Assembly: GCA_012033015.1 (NCBI GenBank)
Contig: JAAUPS010000020.1
Span: 1 to 34,431 of the forward strand
Source of the DNA: Phormidesmis sp. RL_2_1
GTDB lineage: Bacteria; Cyanobacteriota; Cyanobacteriia; Phormidesmidales; Phormidesmidaceae
Direction of reading: 5' to 3'
Length of the DNA stretch: 34,431 bases
Position 1 is the stretch's first letter; every line of letters starts with the position of its first letter. Shown piece by piece: positions 1-8,859 of the stretch. The position numbers and the translations under genes are program-made. The notes under the pieces are model-generated. The model worked only from the letters and a program-made list of their open reading frames with translations. It was not told where the DNA came from and made no database searches.

Positions 1-63
1 GTCTTCTTTGCCTTGCAGCGCTACTTTGTGCGAGGTCTGTTGGCGGGTTCGGTAAAAGGCTAG
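1..63 (+). CDS. Sugar ABC transporter permease, C-terminal end (partial)
   Basis: Reading frame 1 is open from the window edge and ends at TAG (61-63), giving about 20 residues that finish RYFVRGLLAGSVKG. This tail is characteristic of MalG/UgpE-type inner-membrane permeases of carbohydrate ABC importers (family knowledge). The gene sits 62 bp upstream of a MalK/UgpC-type ATPase on the same strand, which supports a sugar or polyol uptake operon. Only the extreme C-terminus is visible, so the substrate cannot be told. Confidence 0.75.
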   Translation, partial: VFFALQRYFVRGLLAGSVKG

Positions 64-125
64 CGTGTCTTTTTCTTGCTTTGAAAAAACTATAAAAATC
101 TGTTCTTCTATAACCAGAAAACATC

Positions 126-1232
126 ATGTCAAGCGTCGTTTTTGAACAAGTCACCAAAGAATACGAAAACGGCTATGTCGCCGTCAAAGATCTTAATATC
201 CAGCTAGAAGACAAATCCTTTTTAGTGCTAGTCGGCCCCTCGGGCTGTGGCAAAACAACCTCCCTGCGAATGCTCGCGGGCCTAGAAGAGGTCAGCAGCG
301 GCAGCATTTACATTGACGGCCAACGGGTCAACAATGTCACGCCCAAAGACCGCGATATTGCCATGGTTTTTCAGTCTTACGCGCTCTATCCGCATATGAG
401 CGTGGCCGAAAACATGGGCTTTAGCCTCGATCTGAAAGGGGTGCCTAAAAAAGAGATCAGAAGGCGAGTAGAAGAAGCCGGTCAGCAGCTCGGCATCGAA
501 CAACTGTTAGATCGCAAGCCTAAGCAGCTCTCGGGTGGGCAGCGGCAGCGGGTGGCGTTGGGCCGGGCTATTGTGCGATCGCCCGCCGTTTTCCTGATGG
601 ATGAACCCCTCTCTAACCTCGATGCCAAGCTGCGCGTTCAGGCCCGCGCCGAACTCAGCGAACTTCACAAAAAAGTCGGCAGCACCTTTGTCTATGTCAC
701 CCACGATCAGGCCGAAGCCATGACGATGGGTACCCAAATCGCGGTGATGAATAGCGGCATCCTACAACAGATAGATACCCCTCAAAACGTCTACGAGCAC
801 CCCAACAACATTTTCGTGGCGGGCTTTTTAGGAAGCCCCGCGATGAACTTTTTCGAGGCGCAGCTCATTCAACAAAGCGGCGAGCTTATCGTCAAAACCG
901 ATGGCGGCCTCACCGTCCCCATTCCGCCCTACCGCCTACCGCGCTATCGCGAATTTGTCGGTCGCCCTGTTATCTTCGGCATTCGCCCTGAGGGCATCTA
1001 TCACCCGCAGTATGTCCCTCCCGGCATAGATCCAGTCGCCGTCAATGCAACCGCCAAAATCGTCGAGCGAATGGGCTACGAAGTCATCGTCTACTTCACC
1101 CTCGCAGGCAGCAGCGAATTCATTGCCCGCCTAGATCCTCGCGCCAAAATCACCTCCGGTGAAACCCTCGCCCTTCAGTTCGATCTCACCCGCTTTCATC
1201 TATTTGATAAGGAGAGCGAACAGGTCATTTAG
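126..1232 (+). CDS. Sugar ABC transporter ATP-binding protein (MalK/UgpC/MsmX type)
   Basis: This 368-residue protein is the cytoplasmic ATPase that powers a carbohydrate importer. All nucleotide-binding motifs are intact: Walker A GPSGCGKT (37-44), Q-loop (Q83), signature LSGGQ (135-139), Walker B VFLMDE (155-160) and switch His193. The C-terminal third (about 240-368) is the OB/TOBE-like regulatory region of the MalK/UgpC class, matching the usual length of about 360. It follows the end of a MalG-type permease by 62 bp, so the two probably share a transcript. The start is the first ATG; no strong Shine-Dalgarno is visible before it. The substrate is unknown, because ATPases of this class can serve several sugar importers. 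Confidence 0.93.
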   Translation: MSSVVFEQVTKEYENGYVAVKDLNIQLEDKSFLVLVGPSGCGKTTSLRMLAGLEEVSSGSIYIDGQRVNNVTPKDRDIAMVFQSYALYPHMSVAENMGFSLDLKGVPKKEIRRRVEEAGQQLGIEQLLDRKPKQLSGGQRQRVALGRAIVRSPAVFLMDEPLSNLDAKLRVQARAELSELHKKVGSTFVYVTHDQAEAMTMGTQIAVMNSGILQQIDTPQNVYEHPNNIFVAGFLGSPAMNFFEAQLIQQSGELIVKTDGGLTVPIPPYRLPRYREFVGRPVIFGIRPEGIYHPQYVPPGIDPVAVNATAKIVERMGYEVIVYFTLAGSSEFIARLDPRAKITSGETLALQFDLTRFHLFDKESEQVI

Positions 1233-1398
1233 CGCTTGATCAGGTGGGCTGAGTGTGAATGCCTACCAAGACATCGTTTCAGCCAGTTGCACCAACGGAT
1301 GCTTCAGATTCAGTTAGCCTTTACGTCAATGCCCTACCCATTTTTCAGCCGTCGGCAATATATATAGAATTTTACAGACAGAATCTAACGGACAGAAT

Positions 1399-1653
1399 TT
1401 ACAGATCTTGAGGCGAATCAGGGGAAATTTCTATCCCGTGGGTACGCTGCACCATGAACTGATCGGTAATGAGATCTTGTAAATCGCTGAGTGTGATACC
1501 CATGTCTTTTCCCGCTTGAGACAGGGCTGCTTGAAAACGGTTGATATCGCTGCCATAGCCGCACAGACGCGCGGTCACTTCAACGCCTTGTAGGGCGTTT
1601 GCTTTAGCGCAGTCGATTAAGGCAATTCCCTCTAATGGTTGAGTTGCAGCCAT
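1399..1653 (-). CDS. Small protein of unknown function (84 aa)
   Basis: I do not recognise this protein. The frame stays open further upstream to 1800, but an AAGGAT Shine-Dalgarno-like sequence lies just before the ATG at 1653. The upstream extension is also translated tandem-repeat DNA, so I place the start at 1653. The 84-residue product starts MAATQPLEGIALIDC. It is soluble, has no membrane segment or signal peptide, and ends in an acidic tail. There are two cysteines in the N-terminal half. It stands alone between convergent neighbours, and upstream it is preceded by a 19 bp x 3 tandem repeat and a palindromic repeat. The RBS and sensible composition favour a real gene. Confidence 0.6.
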   Translation of the reverse strand: MAATQPLEGIALIDCAKANALQGVEVTARLCGYGSDINRFQAALSQAGKDMGITLSDLQDLITDQFMVQRTHGIEISPDSPQDL

Positions 1654-1741
1654 TGGTATCCTTATTTTGAATCCGTCAAACCAACATTTTGTTACAGCCT
1701 CTGACGAGCAGCGGTGAGACCCTGCGGCGTTGTACGGCGCT

Positions 1742-1798
1742 AAGGAATGCTCACCAAGACAAGGAATGCTCACCAAGACAAGGAATGCTCGCCAAGGC
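1742..1798. repeat. Tandem repeat, 19 bp x 3
   Basis: Three consecutive copies of AAGGAATGCTCACCAAGAC (1742-1760, 1761-1779, 1780-1798). The first two are identical and the third has two changes. The array abuts the palindromic repeat at 1797-1824 and lies upstream of the small gene on the minus strand. Confidence 0.95.
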
Positions 1799-1824
1799 AA
1801 AGTCAGAATGCATCCTTACTTTGC
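1797..1824. repeat. Palindromic repeat, copy 1 (ATGCAT-centred)
   Basis: A 28 bp near-perfect palindrome with arms GCAAAGT and ACTTTGC around a central ATGCAT; 24 of 28 positions are self-complementary. The reverse complement of this copy is identical to the copy at 12133-12160. A variant is at 4718-4746 and a degenerate one at 10794-10816. Confidence 0.9.
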
Positions 1825-1911
1825 GATAAGGCATGTTGTACTACTAATGTAATACTTTCTTCGATATGTTCTGTGTGCCTTTTGACATAAAAGCGTTGTT
1901 TTTAATACATT

Positions 1912-4573
1912 TCAAAGTGATTTTATGGCTGAGTTGGCCAGTTGAATGGCTTTGGGAAGGTTGATCTGCATGGCTGCATTGGCGGCTTGGAGGAGTTTGA
2001 GGTATGGCAAATCGGGCTGTCGTTTTTCTGCTTCGCTAAGGGCAAGTTTGGCTTTTTGGGGTTGCCATTGATAGAGGTGTACGAGCCCTAGATAGGCCCA
2101 GTTGTAAGGGTTTTCGGGGGCAATTTGGGTCAAGGTGTGGAGAGTTGCGATCGCACTTGGGGCCTTTGCTGCAACACTTGGGCCAAAGCTAGGGTATATA
2201 GCCAATCGGCATGATTAGTGGATTGCGATAGGCGATAGGTCATCGCCTGCTCTGCCTGAACAAGATAGTCTTGCAGGGGGTCGTACTGATTAATTCGGCC
2301 TATTTCGGCAAATAGAGGGTCAATTTCACCGGCCATGAGCTTAGGCGCTAGCTGATAATGTAAAACGCTCAAGAGATCTGGGCTCTGAGCAAAAGAGAGA
2401 TCTGGCGCTAGATCTGGCGTGCCATTTTGAAGCACATTCTGCTCTGGTGATGGTGCATTAGCGATGACTGTCACTTGAGCGGCGCTGTCACTGAGACGGT
2501 AATGCGCTCTAGTTTGCCGATTTAAATACTCTGCCTGGAGGCGATATGTTCCTGTCGGGATATCAGCAGGGACATGGAGCGATAATGTCTCGATGACCTC
2601 AAAAGCTCTGGACGCTTGCTTGCGGGTATTGAGATAGCCTAAGCCAATGGCATGATCGCTAATCCACAGGTCGTTGGCTGCGTTATTGACTGATTGCCAG
2701 CTCAATAGCAGCAGTCCTGGCTCTAGGGCTGCGCCGGAGCCACGAACTCGGTAGGTAATCGGGTAGGACTGGCCGGGGAATACGCTCGATACGGTGTTTA
2801 CCTCAGCTAGCGATATTTGGGGCGGCTTGCTTTGGGGCGGCTTGCTTTGGGGCGGCTTGATGGGAGCTAAAGGTTTTACCGTAATCGGTGGATTTTGGCG
2901 GTGATGCAGACGCAGCTCACTGCCATCGGGCAATGGCCAAGTTTTGTGAATGGGCAGCTCAACAGCAGCCTCAATGGTTTCTCGTAGTTGTTGTTGCCCC
3001 GCTTCGATATGGTCATATACCCCTTGGTCTTGGGTTTTGGTGAGGTACCAATCGAGCGCTTGGCTATCTTGCTCAACGGTGTGGGGGCTAAACGATAGCT
3101 GCCGAGCAAACACCTGAAAATTAGCGATCGCACCGTAAAAATCGAGATTAAAAGGATTGATTTGAATGGTATTGACGACCATGCCCAAATTTGACTTCAA
3201 AAAAGGGGTTGTTGTGATCATTTCGTCAATAACGGCTTCATTGGGCCAAAGGGTTGGTTTGGGATGCTGGAAAGCGTAGGCAGGGCTGATGAAAAACTGG
3301 TTGATGCTCAGCCACAAGGCGATGCCGACTGTGCCCCACCGCAGGCGCTGCCACCAGCGATTTTGGATGGCGACGATGGCTTGGGCCAATAGCACCCAAG
3401 CCACCGAAATGTAAGGAACATACACCCTAAGTGCTTTGTATGAACCCAATGTAAATAGCAGATAGGTGCCGAGGAGGAAAACACATAGCCATATCCAGCC
3501 TTTGCGACTGCCCCAAGGTTTGGCCCAGGCTGGGGAGCTAGTATTATGGCGGTGCTTTGAGAGGGCAGCGAGTTTAACGATGGGCGGTGGTTGAGGAGGG
3601 TCTGAAAGGTGACAAGTATCCATGCGATCGCAGCTAACCCCAACAAGGCCCATGACAGCAACTGCGGCTGCTGAATGATGTAAAACAACCAACCCGCCAG
3701 CGTATTTGCTTGAGGATCATTGCGATAGAGCACGCCATGGGAAGTCGATGCTACGGTGGTGCTGATCACTGTTAACCAGTTGGTGCTAAACCAAGGCCAA
3801 AGCGTTAGTACGCTGATGACTAGTCCCACACCCACCTGGCCGAAGCGTAGCCACTGCCGTTGAAATAGGCTAGCACCTAGCATCCAAGCAACGGGTGGAA
3901 TCGCAAACAACAGCCCGGATGTACGGGTCATGAGCATTAATCCTAGCCCGACCCCCCACAAGACTAGGGTTAGCCAGCGTGACCAAGGGTTGGTGGCCAG
4001 CCAAAAATAAGTCATGCCTACGAACATGAAGGCCACCATGGCGGTCATGGGATAGTCGAGTAAATAGTCTTTTTGCAGGTCGATGAGAACTGGCGATAAA
4101 AGTGAGAGTCCGGCAGCCCAGCGGCCGACAGCCGGGGAGAAAATGCGGCGGCCAATACCGTAGGTCGAACCGAGCAAAATGGCTGTAAAGACTAAGTTGG
4201 TGTAGATGGCTTGATCAAACCCGGTACCGAGAATGTTAAAAACGAGCGCTGTCATCAAATAGGTCAAAGGGGCTCTTTGGGTGGGCGCTTGCATCCACAG
4301 TTCTCGCCACCAGTCACCCGAAAACCATTGGGCATGTTGCAACGTTTGCCAGTGGCTCATTGCCCGCGATAGATGATCGCCTTGATCCCAAGCCGGAGGT
4401 GCTTTGTCTAGCGAGACCCAGGTGATTATAAAAGCAGCCGATAGCAGCCAAAATATCAGCAACACCCACCCATCAGCCCAGGCGAAGTTTGAGGCTGACT
4501 GTGGCGAGTTGGTCGGCCTAGGTCGCTTGGAAGGAGGCCACACCTGATTTTGAGAGAATTGCTGGAACGTCAT
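1912..4573 (-). CDS. GT39/ArnT-like membrane glycosyltransferase with C-terminal TPR region (two frameshifts)
   Basis: Three overlapping frames read as one protein of about 885 residues. The N-terminal part (4573 to about 3500) has a cytoplasmic lead, a first membrane helix, a luminal WDQGDHL segment with the acidic residue typical of GT-C enzymes, and many further helices (DLQKDYLLDYPMTAM, LMTRTSGLLFAIPP). This fits a polyprenyl-phosphate-sugar-dependent glycosyltransferase of the PMT/ArnT superfamily. The frame then moves somewhere in 3511-3620; restoring one G opposite the CCCC at 3511-3514 would join them. More helices follow, then a large extracytoplasmic region with a PPQSK repeat (about 2815-2860). 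A second shift at GGGG 2159-2162 leads into a helical TPR-like tail (NPYNWAYLGLVHLYQWQPQKA). Family membership is well supported; the acceptor is unknown. Sequence error or real decay are both possible. Confidence 0.75.
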
Positions 4574-4717
4574 ACCGGCGACCTGTTAGCGATGTAAATC
4601 ACCCCACAGTTTACGACATGGCGATCGCGGGCAGTTTTAGGTATCAAGTTTGGTTGGTTTGCTGCGGTAGATGGGTATCTTTTGAGGGGCTTTGGGTGCT
4701 TTTGGCCTGCTTTTATA

Positions 4718-4746
4718 GCAAAGGAAGGATGCATCTTTGCCTTTGC
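4718..4746. repeat. Palindromic repeat, copy 2 (compensatory arm change)
   Basis: A 29 bp palindrome with arms GCAAAGG and CCTTTGC around GGATGCATC. Compared with the copies at 1797 and 12133, the T:A closing pair has become G:C on both arms. That paired change preserves the hairpin. It lies about 115 bp upstream of the first tpsB-like gene. Confidence 0.85.
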
Positions 4747-4780
4747 TAGTCGAGTTAGCGGCTGCTAGTAAAGGCTTCCA

Positions 4781-4803
4781 GCGTTGGCGTAGCCTCTCCG
4801 AGG
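4781..4803 (+). repeat. Dispersed short repeat with GTTGGCGTAGCCTC core
   Basis: The segment contains GCGTTGGCGTAGCCTCTCCG. The same core occurs in reverse orientation at about 6981-6999 (GAGGCTACGCCAACG). I recall similar GGCGTAGCC-type repeats as frequent in filamentous cyanobacteria, but that is recollection rather than a search. Confidence 0.6.
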
Positions 4804-4862
4804 AAAATTACTATTGTCCTCACTCACTCGACAGAAGCTATAGAACTCGAAGTAGAAACATT

Positions 4863-6746
4863 ATGACTGTAGCGCTGAAGGGTATGGGATTAGAGCGACT
4901 GTCGCGCTATGTTGCCATGGTGAGTATGCTGAGCCTAGGGATGCCACTGCTGGCTAAGCCAGTTTTGGGGCAGGTCATAGAATCTGGCAAGCTTGAAGCC
5001 AGTCATCTTGAGGCCAGTCATCTTGAAGCTGGTGAGCTTGAGGCCAATAATCTTAAGGCCAGTCATCTTGAAGTCAGTCATCTTGGGGCCAGCCATCTTG
5101 AGGTTGGTGAGCTTGAGGCCAGTAGCATTAGCGATCGCCTAAATTCTCCACGGTTGGGCCGCTTATTGAGCCAAAATTCTCCTGCTGGCGAACTCTCTGC
5201 GCCAGCCGATGAGCTGACGCCTCTGCCGGAAACAGCACCTGTTTTACCGGTAGAACCTGTGATGCCTCCGTCGTCTTTGCCTGGTAATGGCGAGCAGGTG
5301 ATGATAACGGAGATTCAGGTGGTCGGTAGCAGTGTTTTTGGCGATCGCGAATTTGACCCTATTGTGGCCAATTACGAAGGCCGTAGTTTGGGGCTGCGCG
5401 ACTTGCGGCAGGTGGCTGATGATATTACTGAACTCTATGTGAGATCGGGCTATATTACGTCTCGGGCTGTATTGGGTGAGCAAACTATCACAGATGGTGT
5501 TGTTCAGGTGCGGGTGATAGAAGGTTCGCTAGAAGATATTCAGGTGGAAGGGACGCAGCGGCTGGCGAATTATGTGCGCGATCGCGTCAACCTCGCCAAT
5601 CGTAAACCGCTTAACCAAGCGGCTTTAGAATCTCAGCTTCAGCTTTTGCGGGCTGATCCTCTACTGGAGCGCATAGAAGCTAGCTTACGGGCTGGTACGG
5701 GAGAAGGCCAAAGCCGTCTGATTGTCAGAGTGCTAGAAGCGCCTGCTGTAACGGGACAATTGACGCTTGATACCAATTCGCCACCGAGTGTTGGGGTGGT
5801 GCGGATGGGCATTGATGCTACCTACAGCAATGCCCTAGGGCTTGGCGATCAGCTATCGGTATCGGCCTATCGCAATACGACTGGAGGGGCCCATACCTAT
5901 GGTGTGACCTACAGCCTGCCGCTCAATGCGATGAATGGCACGCTGCAAGCGCGTTACTCACCGAGTTCGTTTGAGCTGGTAGATCCTGCCTTGGCAGCTT
6001 TGGGTGTACGGGGCACGGCTAGCACCTATGAGCTGACCTATCGTCAGCCATTGATCCGGCAGCCGAATGAGGAGTTGGCGTTGTCTTTGGGGTTTCGCCA
6101 TCGGACAGGGGAAACGCTGGTGAGTAATTTTGTGATCGATGCTACGCGAACGAGTGCGGTGCAGTTTGGTCAAGATTATTTGAAACGCGATCAATCGGGG
6201 GCTTGGGGGTTGCGATCGCAGTTCAATCTGGGTACGGGTTTGTTCAATGCCACCGATCGCCCTAACGGACAAGCCGATGGCCAATTTTTTAGCTGGCTGG
6301 GCCAAGTGCAAAGGGCGCAGGTCATTAACCGGGATAATTTACTGCTGTTACAGGGGAGCGTGCAGCTTTCTGCCGATAGCTTGCTAGGGTCGGATCAGTT
6401 CATTGTGGGTGGGCCTAGTTCGGTGCGGGGCTACAGTCAAAATGCGCGCTTTGGCGACAATGGTTTCCGCGCATCGATAGAAAATCGCCTGACGGTCGTA
6501 CACAATAATGACGGTTCGCCTTTTGCCCAGCTTACGCCTTTTTTAGATGTTGCTGGTGTGTGGAATCAGGCAGACAATACTAGCCGTCAGAGATTCCTTG
6601 TAGGAGCAGGGGCGGGTGTGATCATGACGCCTTTTGAAAATTTTCAGGCGCGTTTGGATGTTGGCATACCGCTGGTGAAGCTCACTGAAGCAGGCGATAG
6701 TCCTCAAGATGTCTTTGTATATTTCAATATGGACTATCGTTTTTAG
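4863..6746 (+). CDS. TpsB/ShlB/FhaC-type outer-membrane secretion protein (POTRA + beta-barrel), copy 1
   Basis: The frame is open from 4737, but the ATG at 4863 begins a good signal peptide (a KGMGLERL basic region, a hydrophobic core to about residue 36), so I start there, giving 627 residues. Order: signal peptide; nine LEASH-like pentapeptides (44-88); a Pro-rich linker; a POTRA domain (about 142-220, ITEIQVVGSSVFGDREF then IEGSLEDIQVEGTQRL); and a transmembrane barrel to the end with the VRGYS motif seen in TpsB proteins. The C-terminus is MDYRF, a terminal aromatic residue typical of outer-membrane proteins. TpsB proteins sit in the outer membrane and export large haemagglutinin-like TpsA partners in two-partner secretion (family knowledge). 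No TpsA gene is in the window. A palindromic repeat lies upstream. Confidence 0.88.
   Translation: MTVALKGMGLERLSRYVAMVSMLSLGMPLLAKPVLGQVIESGKLEASHLEASHLEAGELEANNLKASHLEVSHLGASHLEVGELEASSISDRLNSPRLGRLLSQNSPAGELSAPADELTPLPETAPVLPVEPVMPPSSLPGNGEQVMITEIQVVGSSVFGDREFDPIVANYEGRSLGLRDLRQVADDITELYVRSGYITSRAVLGEQTITDGVVQVRVIEGSLEDIQVEGTQRLANYVRDRVNLANRKPLNQAALESQLQLLRADPLLERIEASLRAGTGEGQSRLIVRVLEAPAVTGQLTLDTNSPPSVGVVRMGIDATYSNALGLGDQLSVSAYRNTTGGAHTYGVTYSLPLNAMNGTLQARYSPSSFELVDPALAALGVRGTASTYELTYRQPLIRQPNEELALSLGFRHRTGETLVSNFVIDATRTSAVQFGQDYLKRDQSGAWGLRSQFNLGTGLFNATDRPNGQADGQFFSWLGQVQRAQVINRDNLLLLQGSVQLSADSLLGSDQFIVGGPSSVRGYSQNARFGDNGFRASIENRLTVVHNNDGSPFAQLTPFLDVAGVWNQADNTSRQRFLVGAGAGVIMTPFENFQARLDVGIPLVKLTEAGDSPQDVFVYFNMDYRF
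4992..5126 (+). repeat. In-frame 15 bp tandem repeat encoding nine LEASH-like pentapeptides
   Basis: Nine consecutive 15 bp units resembling CTTGAAGCCAGTCAT encode Leu every fifth residue (L44 to L84 of the TpsB-like protein). The units are diverged but keep the reading frame. They lie between the signal peptide and the POTRA domain. Confidence 0.93.
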
Positions 6747-6951
6747 GGGTGTGGCTGTCAGCGGTGAGCTGGCTTGATTTCAGTGCATTGCTCTCCAGCC
6801 TTTGTAAAATTTGGAGCCTAGATTTTGTAGAGCCTAGATTTAAAGAAAGGGTGTTAGCCACGGGGAAAGTGATCGATAAACACTTCTGATTCTGTCGCTT
6901 TAAGGGAATTAGCTAACGATATTGAACAAAAACTCTCGCAGTGAGTTGCCT

Positions 6952-7081
6952 TATAGCGTGTGCCGGATGCATAACGCCGACGGCGAGGCTACGCCAACGG
7001 GTACACGCGCGTCGCTTGGCCCATTGTCCCCTAATGGTTTCAGCCAGTATGCTTTACCTCAGCCAAGCGACCAATGCTATA
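6952..7081 (+). mobile_element. MITE-like element, copy 1 (130 bp)
   Basis: The left end is TATAGCGTG followed by TGCCGGATGCAT. The right end, read inward on the other strand, is TATAGCATTGGTCGCTTGGC. The element at 27801-27884 shares both ends (20/21 and 18/21 matches) but has a different, shorter centre. Ends conserved around a variable centre, with TA at both borders and no coding capacity, are what non-autonomous miniature elements look like. Copy 1 also contains the reverse GGCGTAGCC-type repeat. Confidence 0.6.
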
Positions 7082-7167
7082 GAAAGTCGGGTTCTGCGGG
7101 TACAGCGCAAAATTCAGAAGATGCCTGCTTGCGCTGATCTGTTTTATGAAAGCTTAGTTTATGAAAG

Positions 7168-7242
7168 CTAGGCAGTGAGAAGTTTCTGTTGAAAGCCGAG
7201 CTTCATTTTAAGCGGCAACAGGCAGTTCTTCTCACTGCCTAG
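7168..7242. other. Large stem-loop, 15 bp perfect arms plus inner stems
   Basis: CTAGGCAGTGAGAAG (7168-7182) is perfectly complementary to 7228-7242. Inside lie a second stem, CTGTT/AACAG (7186-7190 with 7217-7221), and a third with GCC and GCTT pairing to AAGC and GGC around a short loop. There is no T-tract, so it is not a classical terminator. It could be an attenuator or a structured RNA upstream of mqo, or a mobile-element remnant. Confidence 0.75.
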
Positions 7243-7354
7243 ATTCGATCAAAATGCTCAATAACAATAATACAGCGTCAAAGCTATACTAAAAACGGCA
7301 CTACAGACGGCTTTTGTGCTAGGGGTTTGTTTCGGGGAGACTAAGAAAACTATT

Positions 7355-8724
7355 GTGACAGCAGAAAAAAACGATATCTATGACGTTGTTATTATTGGTG
7401 GTGGAGTTTGTGGAACAGCGCTACTGTACAGCTTAAGCAAATATACCAACGTCGGCAAAATGGCGCTGATTGAAAAAAATGCCGAGGTTGCCTTGGTAAA
7501 CTCCAAGCAGACGAGCAACAGCCAAACCCTTCACTTTGGTGATATTGAAACCAACTATACGCTGGCCAAAGCGACCAAGGTTAACCGGGCTGCCACCATG
7601 GTTAAGCACTACATTCTCAAGCAAGATCCCAACCAAGAGAGCTACAGCAAGTATCACAAATGGTATTGGGTATCGGTGCTGAAGAAGTCGCCTTTTTAGA
7701 AGCCCGCTACGAAGAATTTAAAGCATTATTTCCTGAGCTAAGGCTAATTTATAGAAAAGAGATCGCCGCCCTTGAACCCAACGTAGTGGAAGGCCGCCCA
7801 GACGACGAAGAAATGGTGGCACTTTCTACCCCAGATGGCTACGCCATTGATTACCAAAAGCTATCGCAGATGTTTGTTCAAGACTCATTGCACTGTGCCC
7901 GTGAAGGGGCTGACACTGCCGGTCACAAATCGATTGATTTAATGATGAACACGAAGGTTCAATCGATTGAACAACAAGACGACCATTACGTGATTAGGGC
8001 TCACACCAAAACAATACAAGCCAAAACAATACAAGCCAAAACGGTTGCCGTCACTAGCGGGGCCCATAGCCTATTGTTTGCCAAAGCACTTGGCTACGGC
8101 CAAGACTATGCTCTGTTGAGCGCGGCAGGCAGTTTTTACTTTGCTCCGAAATGCCTCAAGGGCAAGGTATACATGGTGCAACTGGCCAAACTCCCTTTTG
8201 CAGCCATCCATGGCGATCCTGAAGTTCATGACGATAGCCAAACTCGTTTTGGCCCCACGGCGAAAGTCCTGCCGATGCTAGAGCGGCACCAGTACGGCAC
8301 GATTATTGAATACTTTAAAACAGCAGGGCTGAGTTTAGATGCGTTTAGGAGCTTTTTTAATATCCTCAGCGATCTCACCATTCTGGGATATTTGATGATG
8401 AACTTTATCTACGATATTCCCATCATTGGCAAGCTGTTGTTTATTCATCAGGTTCGCAAAATTGTCCCGACCATTCAGCTCAGTGACCTGAGATTTGCCA
8501 AAGGTTACGGCGGCATTCGACCACAAATTGTCAATTTAAAGACGCGCAAGTTAGAGATGGGCGAAGCGAAGATAGTTGGCCACAATATTCTGTTTAATAT
8601 CACCCCTTCACCAGGCGCTTCCACCTGTTTAAAAACGGCTGAAAATGATACCAAACGGCTGATTGATTTTTTGGGGGGTGATTATCACTTTGACCAGGAG
8701 CGGTTTGTCAAAGACTTGGCCTAG
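7355..8724 (+). CDS. mqo: Malate:quinone oxidoreductase-like FAD enzyme, Helicobacter type (one frameshift)
   Basis: Two overlapping frames read as one protein of about 456 residues. It starts with an FAD-binding Rossmann motif, VVIIGGGVCG. The stretch SNSQTLHFGDIETNYT is the hallmark of the epsilon-proteobacterial Mqo-like family as I know it (Helicobacter/Campylobacter type). Members oxidise malate, or a related 2-hydroxy acid, and pass electrons to quinone at the membrane surface. The frame breaks at AAA 7658-7660: one more A restores KYHKMVLGIGAEEV. I choose GTG 7355 (VTAEKND), though GTG 7316 in the same frame is possible. TIQAK is duplicated in frame near 8008-8040. Downstream, the next gene is convergent. 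Family confidence is high, exact substrate less so. Confidence 0.8.
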
Positions 8725-8757
8725 CCTGCAAACCCTATTAAGGCCCGCTTTTGAATG

Positions 8758-8857
8758 GGAAGATTGAATAGGGAAAGATTGAATAGGGAAAGATCGAATA
8801 GGATTTGAATGAAAATCTTCAACAGCACTTCAGCAGCGCCTAACAGCGCCTAACAGC
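8758..8857. repeat. Two adjacent tandem repeats
   Basis: About three copies of AAAGATTGAATAGGG (15 bp, 8758-8802) are followed by about three copies of a 10 bp CAGCGCCTAA unit (8831-8860). They fill the spacer between the convergent mqo and tpsB copy 2. Confidence 0.85.
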
Positions 8858-8859
8858 AC

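Larger units (their letters stand above)
6747..7354. other. Gene-free stretch between tpsB copy 1 and mqo
   Basis: About 600 bp without a convincing gene. Two short open frames (6922-7171) overlap one another in different frames and run through repeat sequence, so I do not call them. The stretch holds a GAGCCTAGATTT direct repeat near 6815-6840, a MITE-like element (6952-7081), an 8 bp inverted repeat CAGCGCAA/TTGCGCTG near 7104-7138, a duplicated TTTATGAAAGCTTAG-like unit near 7142-7170, and a large hairpin (7168-7242). Confidence 0.7.

Noticed and set aside
6922-7171. Two short plus-strand open frames (71 and 76 aa)
   Set aside because: They overlap in different frames, lie inside a MITE-like element and direct repeats, and have no RBS or recognisable sequence.
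6747-7315. A riboswitch upstream of mqo
   Set aside because: The hairpin at 7168-7242 does not match any riboswitch pattern I know; recorded as an unexplained structure instead.
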